A stretch of DNA of 64,000 bases from Brachycybe producta (taxonomy: Eukaryota; Arthropoda; Diplopoda; Playtdesmida; Andrognathidae), in assembly GCA_036925085.1 (NCBI GenBank), contig JAUPFP010000036.1:1240001-1304000 (forward strand), written 5' to 3'. Numbering within the stretch: position 1 is the stretch's first letter; each line of letters begins with the position of its first letter. Positions 47,159-58,676 of the stretch are shown here, piece after piece. Made by a program: the position numbers and the translations under genes. Under the pieces are notes generated by a model, which did not search any database, was not told the DNA's origin, and saw only the letters and a program-made list of their open reading frames with translations.

Positions 47159-47464
47159 GAAAACCTTCTATTTCAAACTGTAGGACAAATTCCATTTTAA
47201 TTGTAATTTACACTTCCAATACTTGTACAATAGAGTCTCCAACGTAGGACACCACCAGATGGCACTAACAAATGAATTGTATTCTTTATTTAAATTTTTT
47301 ATGTAAATTTTAATTAATTTTAGTCTTGAGTTTGAATTGTGTGCTGCTGTGACAAAAATTGTGTCAATTTTGTCTTTAAAAATCATTTAAAAAATATTCA
47401 CTTAAAAATTATAAATTATTTAAGTTTATTTTTTAAAATAACAAAATTAAAGATTCGTAGAAAA

Positions 47465-47790
47465 CATGGAACAAATTACTTTTCAAAGTAATTAATTAAT
47501 TACAATTACCACATTTTTACAAAAAAACAATTAATCGCAATTAGTCGTTTTCTAATAGCATTTCAATTTATCAGATAATAAGAGTAGTAAAAATAACAAT
47601 CACAAAACTGAATTTAAATTAATCATTATTAGTTAATGCGAGTAGTAACTTAGTTTGAAAAGAAAAATAGTAAAAAAAGTAATTTGTAAAGTAATTAATT
47701 TTTCATTAGAAAAAGTAATTACAATTGCAAATTAGAAAGTTTCATAAAGTAAAGTAATGAATTTCTAATTACAATAAAAATCGTTTAACA
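47465..47790. repeat. AAGTAATT-rich inverted repeat element, second copy
   Basis: Opens with AAATTACTTTTCAAAGTAAT and closes with AAAGTAAAGTAATG, resembling 8618-9068 in word content. The alignment is loose because of low complexity. Confidence 0.4.
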
Positions 47791-48497
47791 CGAAATAGAT
47801 CTTAAAATTTCTCTTTAAGCTATATATTCTATGAGACTCGATCGAAAATATAATTTCGTGTTATCCGATTTTTCATGTTTTTATAGGGTTTTTTTTTCTC
47901 CACCCACTGTACTTAAATAATTTAATTACAGTTAATTCTCAACCATTTTTGAAGGCGAAATAATATAATTTTCTTCATTAGCTCTGTACAAAGTAAGCTA
48001 GAAATTTCAACAACAACAAAAAAAAACCTTAAAACCTTACATTAATTTAAGAAACAAACATAAAAACGAAATGCATTTTGTGTTAAAAATCCAATTTTGA
48101 ATTTTTCAACTGAAGATGACAAAAATCACAATAAAACACAGAAAAAAAATGAGGAAAACGCGTGTTTATATGACAGATTCCATTATATTAAGAAAGAATT
48201 GAGAAAAGAAGAAAATCTAACTTAAAATTCAATTTTATGCAAAAAAAGGCAGAAAAATCCCATCCAACATAAAAAATTGAATTCATTTTTCAGAATAAAA
48301 CCAACCATTCAATAATCTGTTCTCCTTTCATTGAATATCGAATCAAATAAAATGCAAATTATGTTCTACAGTGTGTGTCAAAAAAAAAAAACCAATGAGA
48401 AACAAGGTCAACCCCCCCCCCCCCCTTTTTATATACAGGCTACGTAAAGCGGCCATATTTGTTTGGTTATATGACAGAAGATTACCTCTTGAAAGTC

Positions 48498-49031
48498 TTA
48501 AAGCCCATTATACACCATCAATTATGTCTTAAATAAATGTATAAATTAATTTATAAATGTGACATTGCATGTGTAATAACGACGTGAATGTTAAATTATT
48601 TCTTCAAAGTTGCATTAATTTAGAAGATGTTCTATTTTTCTTAAATGATCACCCATCTACTAGAGCGCTTTTTTCAGGATCAGCATCATTCTTATGTAAT
48701 TTACAAAGCTATATACGATGCGCTCTGCAACAGATTTAGCACACCTCTCCCCCCCCCCAATTCCCTTGTCTAGAAGGTCACAAGGTTAGATATACGATAA
48801 ACTGTCACACTACGCACTGTTCTGCGCACATTGTTTTAGGTAAAAATCTTCGAATACTTTTACAAGTGTATAACCGTCGATTGATACTTATAAATTAATT
48901 TATACATTTTATGTATACATAAAATGTATAAATTAATTTATAAGTATCAATCATATATCATTCACGAAAACATTCATCATTTAATTGACGCAAAAATGCA
49001 AGTAAAAATTGTAGGTGTATAACGGGCTTAA
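48498..49031. mobile_element. MITE with AAGCCCRTTATACACC ends and an internal perfect palindrome
   Basis: AAAGCCCATTATACACCA (48500) and inverted GTAGGTGTATAACGGGCTT (to 49030) are the termini. Inside, 48879-48952 is a 74-bp perfect palindrome with 37-bp arms and no spacer, centred on GTATAC. Confidence 0.7.
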
Positions 49032-49760
49032 GAATGGTTTAATAAAACAGTTGATTTTCGAACTCTGATTATTCCGTCTTTCAGAAGAGTAAATTTAAGA
49101 AAAAAACTAGAAGGTGTAATACTAGAAACTAGAAGGCTAGCTCAATCACACTTAAGGAGGTAATTTTCATGTTGATATCTTTCAAAATAAGCTTTTTATG
49201 TCAGTTTGAAAATAATACAACTTTAAACAGTCAATATTTTTTTTTAAAAAAATATTTTGATTATAAAAAGTTTATTTTAAAAGATACCACCCCTTGTGAT
49301 TGCGCTACCATTCTAGTTTCTAAAACATTTTCTAGTTTCTCATAATTTAGCTCGTGAATGACAGAATAAAAGTTAACCATTCATAAACCATTTTAAATTA
49401 ATGTTATTTTCATATTTGATATCTTCCAAAATAAACTTTTTATAAACAAAACAATTTTTTAAAAAAATATCGTCTGCTGAAAGTTTATTTTGAAAGATAT
49501 CAAATATGAAAGTATCCTTCAAGGAATTAAAGCTATCCTTCTAGTTTTTAAAACACATTCAAGTTTCTCTTAATTTTGCTCCTGAAAGACAGAATCATCA
49601 AAAGTTTGGATCTTTCCCAACTAACAATATAAAAAAGTTTATTTTGAAAGTTATCAAGACGAAAATACACTTATATGTGATTCAGTTACTTTTCTAGTTT
49701 CTAAAACACACATTTTGAAACTTGAAAAACTGAATAATCAAGAGTCTGAGAGAGAGAGAG
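49030..49760. repeat. CTAG-palindrome family, series of copies
   Basis: A full copy (49030-49395) is followed by a second lacking its outer left arm (to about 49600) and a right arm (to about 49760). The motifs are ACTAGAAACTAGAAGGCTAG, TATCTTTCAAAATAAGC and CTTTTCTAGTTTCTAAAACA. Confidence 0.75.
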
Positions 49761-49855
49761 AGACGTTTACATTTTGGTTTAAGATTTTTTCAATGTTTGT
49801 TTATTCTTTATTGTCTTTGAAAAAAGTTCATAATTTGCAACTTTTGTGTTTATCT

Positions 49856-50047
49856 TTACTGTCAAATCTGCAGAATCAGTCAATCTGCAGATTGCCTAGG
49901 CAATCTACAAAACAACCAACCTGCTAGTGAATCTGCAAAATTTAACACCTAAAATGTATTGAATTTTGCCGATTCACTAGCAGTTTGGTTGTTTTGCAGA
50001 TTGCCTAGGCAATCTACACATTGACTGATTCCGCAGATTAACAGTAA
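49856..50047. mobile_element. Palindromic element built on CTGCAGATTGCCTAGGCAATC
   Basis: Long inverted arms flank a short loop. They include AGATTGCCTAGGCAATCTAC on both sides and ACTGATTCCGCAGATT opposite AATCTGCAGAATCAGT. Each arm contains its own small palindrome GATTGCCTAGGCAATC, so it is a nested palindrome. Confidence 0.75.
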
Positions 50048-50534
50048 CATTTACATTCAGAGAAAAAAAAGTAATTTGCTCAGCAGATTTTTTTTTGTTA
50101 AAGGGCGTCAATTGTGACGTCATTGCATCCCTGTATAATTTGTGAGGTGGAGAAAATGAAAAAAACAAAGGAATCGTTAATTTTAATAACCCTCTCCTCT
50201 CTTTCAAATAATAATAAATTATACACGATTCTTATTAGTACCTGAAGAAGATACCTGTTTTTTCAAGAAAAGAAAGAAAGGAAGAAAAAAAGGCACTGAC
50301 CTACGACCATGATTTTATATTTAAGGTCAAAATTCAAGATGGAAAAACTACTTGGCATTTGACCCTTCAATAAGTTCAACTTAAAACCATTTCTCTGAAG
50401 CAAAAAAAAAACCTCTTCGAAGCAACAAGAAATTTTCTATGTAGAAATCCTGTTCAGAAAGTTCAAAGTTGAATTTCAAATGTTATCTTCTTGAATTTAA
50501 ACCTCGAAAGTTGGAGGTGATTCAGACAAAGAAT

Positions 50535-51060
50535 AAACTTTAAGGTGGTTTTTTTAAAAGTGTAAACGCCTTTTTCAAACTCTTGATTATTCTTTATTTC
50601 AGGTGCAAAATAATGAAAAACTTGAATTACTTTCTAAAAAAAAAACTAGAAGAGTAGAGCTTTAATCATTTAAGGGTATCTTTTTGTGAGATTTCTGTCT
50701 ATAAAAAGTTTATTTTGAAAGATATTCACATAAAAATATGTTTGCGCTACCTTTCTAGTTTTTAAAACACATTCTAGTTTATTTTTAAATTTAGCTCCAA
50801 ACCCTTCCCCGCCCCCCCCCCCAAAAAAAACAGAATAATCAGCGTTTAATAAAATTCCAACTTTAATATCTTTCAAAATAAGCTTTTTATGTAATTTTTG
50901 AAGACGACTCAACTTTCAGCAAGATGAATTTTTGTCCAATAAAAAGTTTATTTTGAAAGATAACAATATGAAAATACTCTGAAGTGGTTGAGCTACCCTT
51001 CTAGTTTCTAAAACAATTTCTAATTTTTCTCAATTTTTTGCGCCTGAAAAACAAAAAAAA
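50535..51060. repeat. CTAG-palindrome family, two copies
   Basis: The first (50535-50840) has CTTTATTTCAGGTGCAAAA and AACTAGAAGAGTAGAGC. The second starts at TATCTTTCAAAATAAGCTTT (50869) and ends near 51060. Confidence 0.7.
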
Positions 51061-52122
51061 CCAACAACCGACTAATATTCTAGTTTTTAACAACATTTTA
51101 ATTTCTTGTCAATTCCTAATAAGTTTTACTTGTATATTATGTTTTACACCTAAAACATATTTTAGCGCCATCTAACGCTATGATTTTAAATAAAAATGGT
51201 TGCCTTCAGTGGCCAAAAACGCGTTTCCAGCGCGCGTTAACGCGTACATAAACGACAATAAGCATCTATTACCCAACTCCTAACATAGAATTATTATGAT
51301 GAACCTGATCATCACAATCAGGTCTGGTTTTCTAAAGACAACTTTTACAGACTCACAGACGCCATCTAACGGCCAAGATAGCATACTACCTAACCACACC
51401 ATCTCTCATTTTAAACATAAAACTTATTACAAACATAATGATCCCTTTATTATTAATATTTAGACCAGAAATGATAGAAATAAACATCCTGTTCATCAAA
51501 ATCTTATTTCTTATAATAAAACAACGATAAGGTTCTTTAAAAATGACAATCTTCACCATTGTCCATTTCTTCCAAAACCTTAACCCTCCCCCTTTCCCCT
51601 TCTCATAGGTCAGGCCAACATATGACATGTCATATCTGACATCCTTTTTTTTCAGGTTGGAAAATCAAATACTGTAATAATGACAATGACTTTTTCTGTG
51701 CCTGAAAACTAGTTTACATCCTCATTTTGGGCTTCTACTTGTCACAGCACAATAAGTCATAAATGACAAGTCATTGTAGTGAAGGTTCGTTTCCACGCCA
51801 ACTCATTGAGTCATGAGTCTGCTGCATTCATAAAATGAAGTTTGTTTTTTATTAAAGGTCATGTGAGTTGTGTGAGTGAAAACAATGCTGAACAGTGTTT
51901 CATTTGAAAATGCCACCTCAATTGGTACAATGCTTGAAAATAGGCAATAGATGGCGCCAGCATCTCCATTAATACATTTTCCATATAGCAGTCTATATAA
52001 AAACTGAGATTACAATGATGAAATATCTGGTATAGCCGTTTAACCCAGTGTGTTTGGTTTTTGTTTCGTCTTTTTTTCTTCATGTAGTTATTTTTTGAAA
52101 CGTAATTGAAAGTGAAGTTAAA

Positions 52123-52357
52123 CACTCAAAATATACTGTGAATCCACTGATACTTTTTGCAAAACCTAGTTATGGTTCGTTCTATTTTTAAAATAATTAT
52201 GAAAATAGCCTCCTTGCTAATTTGCATAGAAAATTAGAAACAAACTATTCATCTATGGAAATTAACATGTAGACTATTTTCAAACTTTCTTTAAAAATAG
52301 AAGTAATCATAAGTAGGTTTTGCAAAAGTATCAGTGGATTCACAGTATATTTGAGTG
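52123..52357. mobile_element. Palindromic MITE with about 47-bp inverted ends
   Basis: CACTCAAAATATACTGTGAA at 52123 is matched by inverted TTCACAGTATATTTGAGTG ending at 52357. The match continues inward through TGATACTTTTTGCAAAACC. Confidence 0.8.
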
Positions 52358-52885
52358 CTTATTACACTTCAAATTACGTTTCAAACATAACTGTATGCGA
52401 AAAGAGAGAATTGTAAACGAAAACTGACAATGTTAAACAGCTATATACCAGATATTGCATCATACTGGATTTTCTTCATGCCAATAGCAATCTCTTAAGC
52501 AATCTATATGCTTATGATTTATTTGTATCAAGTAAAAGTGTCAGATGGTGTCTTTTTTGTATCTAGGAACAAAACCAAGTGTTTCTTTGTTCCAGAAATT
52601 TAATAACAACTAAATGTACTGTAGTAAAGAAAAAATGTAGGCCTACTTCACACTTTAACACAAAATTAATTTCTATAAAATGTAGTCAATGTTGACATTA
52701 ATGAGATTGGACAACGCAGTTAAGTGCTTTCTCTATCTATCTCTCCCTCTCTCTTTCTTATATAAATAAAGTAGTCCAACATTATGTGTTCATAAGATGT
52801 TTATTATTAGTAACTTTCAACGTCATTAACTTAAGTTATTATTTGACTGTTAGAAAGATAACTTTCATATGAATATGAGAAAAAG

Positions 52886-53080
52886 ACAGGCAATTAGAAA
52901 TCGGGACAAACAGAAGTTGGCTCCGCCCTTTTTATGACGCAACTTCTAATTGGTTGGTTATGTAGCCTGATGCTTCGCCCAGTTTCAACGTCGAATCACA
53001 CAACAAACCAATTAGAAGTTGCCGGTCGTCATAAAAAGGACGGAGCCAACGTCTGTTTGTCTCGATTTCTAATTGCCTGT
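52886..53080. mobile_element. Mutator-like MITE, copy 5
   Basis: A 195-bp copy begins ACAGGCAATTAGAAATCGGG and ends AATTGCCTGT. The flanks (GAGAAAAAG, AGAAAAAAA) are A-rich and do not give a clean duplication. Plus ORF 52934-53131 crosses it. Confidence 0.82.
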
Positions 53081-53733
53081 AGAAAAAAAAAATTCGAAGA
53101 AGAGTTTATCTTACGAGATGAACTAACTTAGAAATGCTTCTCGCTAATTAAAAAAGTACCTACTAGATGGCATTGTATTCAAATTACAACCAATCAAACA
53201 AAATTCTCAGTTAATTAAATTTAGTCTTGAACTCGATTTGTGTTTGGTCTTTTTCTTAATTAAACAAAGTTTATTTTCATTAGGAAAGATAAACAAAGGT
53301 GGCTTGATGTGATATTTTTCCCCTAATTATTGTCAATCATTTTTAATTTCATTTTCGAATAAACGAAAAACGTTCCCATATAAATTTCCATACATGTCAA
53401 TTTTGTAATAATTAAAATAAGCTGAAAACTCATTAATGCCAATGTTTAAAATAACAAAATCACTTTCACTAATTAGCTATAATCTATATCTAGATGCAAA
53501 AAGGAGGGGGGGGGGGTATTTTTTATGATGATATCTTTCAAAATAAACATTTAATGATAATTTTTCTTTTGCGTTTTTAGTCCACAAAAATTAGCAAAGT
53601 TTACTCTTCTAGTATTCAGTTGAATCTCAGGAGACTCTCTGGTTATGACTTCACAACTAAGTCCAGCTGTGACGTCATTTTGACATCCGTATTGCTGTTC
53701 GTGTCGGATTTAGTCATAAGATCGTAACTAGAG

Positions 53734-54120
53734 CTTAAAACCTCGTTTCCACTATCGCGAGAACTATCATCGTGAAGACCACGTGATAGTCGCTATCACA
53801 CTGTCGCGATAGCACTATTACAACTATCTCGTTTGACTAGATAGTTGATAGTCAACTGTCGCAATAGTAATAGTTGTTGAGTGGCCCACTTGTAGGGAAA
53901 TATCCACTTTGTAGGGAAATTTGGCTTCTGGAGGGAAAGAGAGGCAACACTGTTGTTAAATCAATGATATCCTGTGAAGTAGACGCCACACTGTCACATG
54001 TGACACAACTATCACGTTACTTCGACACATGTAGGCAGTTGCTATATTGAGAGTGAATATCACAACTTTCATGACAGCTACTCTCACAAAAGAACTATCC
54101 CCATGAAAACGAGGCCTAAG
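53734..54120. mobile_element. Element with CTCGTTTCC ends and ATAGT/GCGATAG motifs
   Basis: CTTAAAACCTCGTTTCC at 53734 and inverted GAAAACGAGGCCTAAG to 54120 are the ends. The interior repeats CTATCGCGA, GTCGCGATAG and ACTATCA, forming several small hairpins. Confidence 0.6.
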
Positions 54121-54694
54121 ACAATTGAAACTGGACTTACAGTCGGTTTGCTGCACCCAAACTAGCTCCCATTAACCCACTACATTAAGATAAAGTCAAA
54201 TTGAAAGTGCCAAAAAGCAACAAGGATTGGTTGTTGTTTCAACTTATTTCCTATTTCTTCTTTAAAAGACTAGATCTAGATAAGAAGCAACAAGGGATTG
54301 ACATATTCCAGACCAAAAAAAAAGAAGACCTTGCCGCATTACATAAACACATATGGCACAGTTTCATTTTCGGCTTTTTATTTCATGTTGTCTTTTAATT
54401 TTTCCTTCCTCCCTTTTTTTTTTTTTAGACACGTTGAATTTTATTTATAATTTAAAAATTACCAATTTAAATTTAGTATATTAATGACTTATTAATTGAT
54501 TTGTTGAACAATTTACAAAACTAATATAAACATTTTAAAGAAACAACTAAATTAAACGCAAATTGAAGACACAAAACTTGGCAACTCTTTCAACCGAGTT
54601 CCAAACAGAAAAGCTGATAGATGGAACCCTGGTCAGAGAATTCATACAAATTCTTTCTTAAGTTTGAGCCTTAAAAACTAGTATGCGATTGTTC

Positions 54695-55010
54695 TTGAAT
54701 TGTAGCCTCTAAACAGTCTCCCTGATTAAGAAACAACTAATTCTAATGGCCAAAAAAAGTCATCATCAGGGTTCTTATTTGCGGAATTTCGAGGTCAAGA
54801 GATCCAAACAGACAGTTCAAATATCTTCTTTAATTTCATTTCATTTCTGTCTTAGAAACTAGAATAGTAAGGTGGCAATCCCTGAATTCTAGCCTCTAAA
54901 CAGCCTCACTGATTAAGAAAGATATAATTCTTTTGCCCATAGTCGTCATCATCAAGGAAGGTTCTTAATTGTTGAATTTCAAGCTCCAGAGTTCCATTTT
55001 GAAGAGGTTT
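54695..55010. repeat. Two diverged copies of a 110-bp segment
   Basis: About 54700-54810 and 54890-55010 share TAGCCTCTAAACAG, CTGATTAAGAAA and TCATCATCA. Both are related to arms of the 20688-20845 element. The second abuts the stop codon of the 55-kb ORF. Confidence 0.55.
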
Positions 55011-56057
55011 CTATTTCTTTTCTAAATCATTGAATATTTGAATGAGTTGTTCTGGTGTCAGACTCTGTGCACATATTTTCATCATTTCAATCTTGAAATT
55101 CATGACAGCTTTTTTGAGTTCGGAATCTGCAATAATCTTTGCCTTTTGTAGTTCCAACTGTGCCACTTCCTTAGCTCTGTCAGTCTCCATTTGCATCAGT
55201 TCTCTTCTCAATTGCATCTCTTCTCTTTTGATACAATTCTCTTCCTGATATTGTTCCTCTTTCATTCGACATTCTCTTTCTTGCAATTCCAATTTCTTAG
55301 ATTCAATTTCCGTTCTCTTTCCATTGCATTTATTGCAATTATGAAACATTCCTCCTCCTCCTCCTCCTCCATTTCCACTTCCATCTCCATCGATTGATCT
55401 GAAAGAATTCTTCTGTTTCTTGGTTGCTGGTTCCTTACATGACTCCGATTCTGACAACGTTTTCGTTGTTTGTAACCTTTCTTCATCGTTGATCTCAACA
55501 ATGCTACCATTTGATGAGTTGGATGAACTCGAAAGAATAGTATTTGGTGGAGGAGTTGGAGAAGAAATTGGAGGCAGAATTACAAATCCCGACTGCTCGT
55601 ATTCATTCAGCAAAGTCACATTCTTGCAATCTTCTTGAGTTTCAATTAGGCTTACAACTGGTTCGTGAACTGGTTCTTTTGGGTCTTCTCTGTGTGGTGG
55701 TGGTGGAGGAGGACCACCAATGCTATGAAAAAGTGAAGTTCCACCAACACCACCAACACCACACTCGAGTGCTGCCAACTCTGGAGAAACACCGTATCTC
55801 GTAATGAGAACTGGATCTAGGATGTGAAAATAAGGACAGTTCTCCTCTAGATATTTGGTGATCAAATTGGAATTCGAGTCTTGAAAACAAATTCCATTGT
55901 CGTCGATCCATTTTCGAGCATTGTCGTAACTCTTCTTGAGTCTGTCGTAAGCATTTTTCATTTGTTTCGGTGTCGCTTCGAAACTGAGTTCCGTGTTCAT
56001 CCGAGCCAAGAACTTTCCTTGAGTCGGTTTCTGAAACACACTGGTAATAATGACCAA
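55011..56057 (-). CDS. Unidentified Myb/SANT-like protein, C-terminal exon
   Basis: A 348-codon open frame. A 3' splice site GTGTGTTTCAG at 56031 suggests the true exon is 56030-55011 and that the N-terminus lies in an upstream exon I could not find. In order it shows a helical segment KQMKNAYDRLKKSYDNARKW, resembling the third helix of Myb/SANT-like or MADF domains; a Gly and Pro-rich part (GGPPPPPP); a Ser-rich acidic part with the basic ATKKQKN; a Gly run; a CNKC pair; and a long Glu/Lys/Gln-rich helix ending QLIQIFNDLEKK. Such combinations occur in transcription-factor-like proteins and in accessory proteins of Harbinger-type transposons. Which one applies is unresolved. The frame stays open after the TAG stop. 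Confidence 0.65.
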   Translation of the reverse strand: MVIITSVFQKPTQGKFLARMNTELSFEATPKQMKNAYDRLKKSYDNARKWIDDNGICFQDSNSNLITKYLEENCPYFHILDPVLITRYGVSPELAALECGVGGVGGTSLFHSIGGPPPPPPHREDPKEPVHEPVVSLIETQEDCKNVTLLNEYEQSGFVILPPISSPTPPPNTILSSSSNSSNGSIVEINDEERLQTTKTLSESESCKEPATKKQKNSFRSIDGDGSGNGGGGGGGMFHNCNKCNGKRTEIESKKLELQERECRMKEEQYQEENCIKREEMQLRRELMQMETDRAKEVAQLELQKAKIIADSELKKAVMNFKIEMMKICAQSLTPEQLIQIFNDLEKK

Positions 56058-56208
56058 AATGGAAGATTGGGGTGGGGGAGGAGGAATACATTTGTGTTAA
56101 AGAGTGGCTCATCATCGCCCTCTATAGTGGAGCAAAATACATACAGGTAGCTCAACTAAGGCTGGCTTCACGTAAACCACTAGATGGCGCCCCTCAGTGA
56201 CCACTCAA

Positions 56209-56964
56209 TGGCTGTGTTCAAAAACTACATTATAGCCTATTACTTAATGCTGTAAAAAAATCCAGGAGAGTGATTCTTTCAGTTCTTTAAAAGAAAAGGA
56301 TTTCCGGATGTGCTTGATTTTCGCCATTTTCTACTCAAATATAAGGCCATAGAAATCATCATATGGATCAGGCCATTAGTGCAAACATGACATTTTAAAT
56401 ATACGCATTCTTTACATTCAGACAGACGATCGTCATTATTTGATTTAATGCTCTCCCGAAAAGCATATATGTGGATGACATGCTTGCTTTCTTGAGAAAG
56501 ATCGGTAGGTAGAGTTAGCACAGTTATAAGACACTTTTTATTTTCTTAAGATGGTTTATGAACAGCTGATTTTCAAACTCTTGATTATTCTGTCTTTCAG
56601 AAATGCAAAATTAAAAAAAAAAAACTAGAAAGTGTTTTTAGAAACTAGAAAGGCAGCTTAATCACTCAGGTATATTTTCATATTAATATCTTTCAAAATA
56701 AACTTTTTTTATTAACAAAAAATATAAAAAAAATATTGTTTGCTTAAAAAGTTGGGTCAATTTCAAACCACCATAAATGACAATTTGAAAAATATCAACC
56801 TGTTATAAGTGATTGAACTACCCTTCTAGTTATTAACACATTCTTTTCATTTTGCACCTGAAATACAAGAACAATCAAGAGTTCGCGAAATGTTTAAACT
56901 TTTAAGATTTTCAATTTTCTTTACAGATACTAATAGGTTTTTCATTAGTTTCCGAACACAGCCA
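56209..56964. mobile_element. Element with TGGCTGTGTTC terminal inverted repeats and nested CTAG-palindrome
   Basis: TGGCTGTGTTCAAAAACTAC at 56209 is matched by inverted TAGTTTCCGAACACAGCCA ending at 56964. It shares ACATCCGGAAAT and TTCTTTT sequence with the 35535-36419 element. A CTAG-palindrome copy (about 56545-56890) is inserted in it. Confidence 0.65.
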
Positions 56965-57159
56965 TTGTCACATCCGACCAAAAGAAAAATTTCACATTTT
57001 TATAAATTTACAATGAAATTCAATATTGAGCCACACTTAAAATTGACAAATGAAATTATTTTCCTCCCCTCACCCCTTCCAACACACCAAAAAATTGTCA
57101 TTTCCCTCGTTGGATATGAAATTGGCCATTGCAAACCAATCTTGTTGTGTCCATTTCTT

Positions 57160-57800
57160 TGTACTGGTCATTGGCGGTAACTTTGCTCCATTTGATTTTG
57201 GCCAATAGACATGCAGTATTTCCTCCCCAATAAAAGTACCTATGAATAGTATTTTCCCCATTTAGTTTAAAAAAAAACAGCTATGAATTCCGTGTTTTAT
57301 CGATATCCATGGAGGCATTAATTTGGTTTGATGAAATATTGACAAAACAGAATTTTTGTATTATTATTTTTTCCAATTTTTATCATTATATTTTAAATTC
57401 AATAAATTTTTGATTTTTACAGCGAAAGGTGAAAAGCAGCTTTAGTATTCTGTTTAGTAAAGCCTACTATTGATTCTGACCAGTACGGGGTTGCTGGGTC
57501 CCCCATCGGGTGCCTCCCCAGGTGGCGAGATAGGAGAATATTCGCCAGTTATAGAGGGAGGGTACTGAGGAAGTAAAATACTCGGGGCAGACCAAAACCG
57601 AACCCAACCATTACCGGTCTTTATCCCGGGTATGTCAGGTTGACAGCCGGTCATAAAGATTCGCCAAAATATGGATGATGGTTCTTAATACAATTGATTT
57701 TGAAGAGCGGATTTTATATGCTACAAGAATAAAAATACTGCATGTCTATTGGCCAAAATCAAATGGAACAAAGCTACCGCCAACGACCTGTATTCTTTGT
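57160..57800. mobile_element. Foldback structure around a GC-rich core
   Basis: About 65 bp at 57160-57224 reappear inverted at 57735-57800 (shared CCATTTGATTTTGGCCAATA). Both arms read ILHVYWPKSNG(A/T)KLPP in the matching sense. Between them lies a GC-rich block (57466-57655) with an open minus frame. It looks like an old transposon remnant; the type is unknown. Confidence 0.5.
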
Positions 57801-58360
57801 TGGTTCATCAGTTCCAGAAGATCCACCTCCAATTCCAACACCGCCACCTTTTGATTGTTGTATTTGTTTACACCGTCGTTCTCGTTCACACGTCATTCTA
57901 GTATCGAAACACATACCCAATTTACACCACAAAATAATAATATAACATGAACTGAATTGGAAGAATAACTAACTTCCTTACCGGTAACGGTAAAGGGTGT
58001 TTCCAGTGAGAATGTTATCATTATTAAATTAGGTCTTATTTTTTCTCCCTTCAAAATTATCAAAAAACCTAAGGGAAAGAAAAAACCAGTCATTTTGTAC
58101 ATTCACTAGTCAGCATGCAAACTCACCATTTCACTAATAATGCCGTGGTTTATAGTCGTCATTTTGCAAGGATGTAGTCTCCAATTTGAAGTCAAATTGT
58201 ACACAAATCAGAAAGAACGTGATAAGCAAAGGGCAAACTATAAATGTGGCAAATTTTGCAAAATGCTTAGATATCAACAGTTTAAGATATTAACAATTTC
58301 AAATTAGCTTATTTCAGACATTTTGCACATTACCCCTTAAAGCTAGCCATTGTACATTGT

Positions 58361-58676
58361 TAGGCCAGGTTTACAAAATCAAGTAGATTAAGGTACAAAA
58401 TCCCTCTCTACTGCGCATGTGCAGTCATCAACATGTTGATTAGCAGGTGTTTTTTAAAGAATGCGCATGCGCAGTAGAAAGTGACTTTACCTTAAAGCTG
58501 CATTAAATTCAATCCCTGTTCACTGACCGTGAGGTTAAGTAGGTTAAGGGAATAACGCTCTTCACTGCGCATGTGCAGAATACAGAAATTGATGTATCAT
58601 CTACTTTGATTGGTGCATTTGAACAATGCACATGCGCAGTAAAGATTTTCCCCTTTAACATACACTGGAACCTCTA
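58361..58676. mobile_element. NRF1-site-bearing element, two tandem copies
   Basis: Two adjacent units each have an outward pair of CTGCGCATGTGCAG-like and ATGCGCATGCGCAGTA-like words. TGCGCATGCGCA at about 58462 is a perfect NRF1 consensus. Related to 46972-47158. Confidence 0.5.

Larger units (their letters stand above)
45201..55010. other. Gene-free stretch between beta-arrestin and the 55-kb ORF
   Basis: No convincing coding sequence was seen; the content is transposon remnants (listed separately), simple repeats and AT-rich DNA. Confidence 0.6.

Noticed and set aside
55042..55804. Several plus-strand ORFs of 68-86 codons
   Set aside because: They are antisense shadows of the 348-codon minus frame, reflecting its low-complexity stretches.
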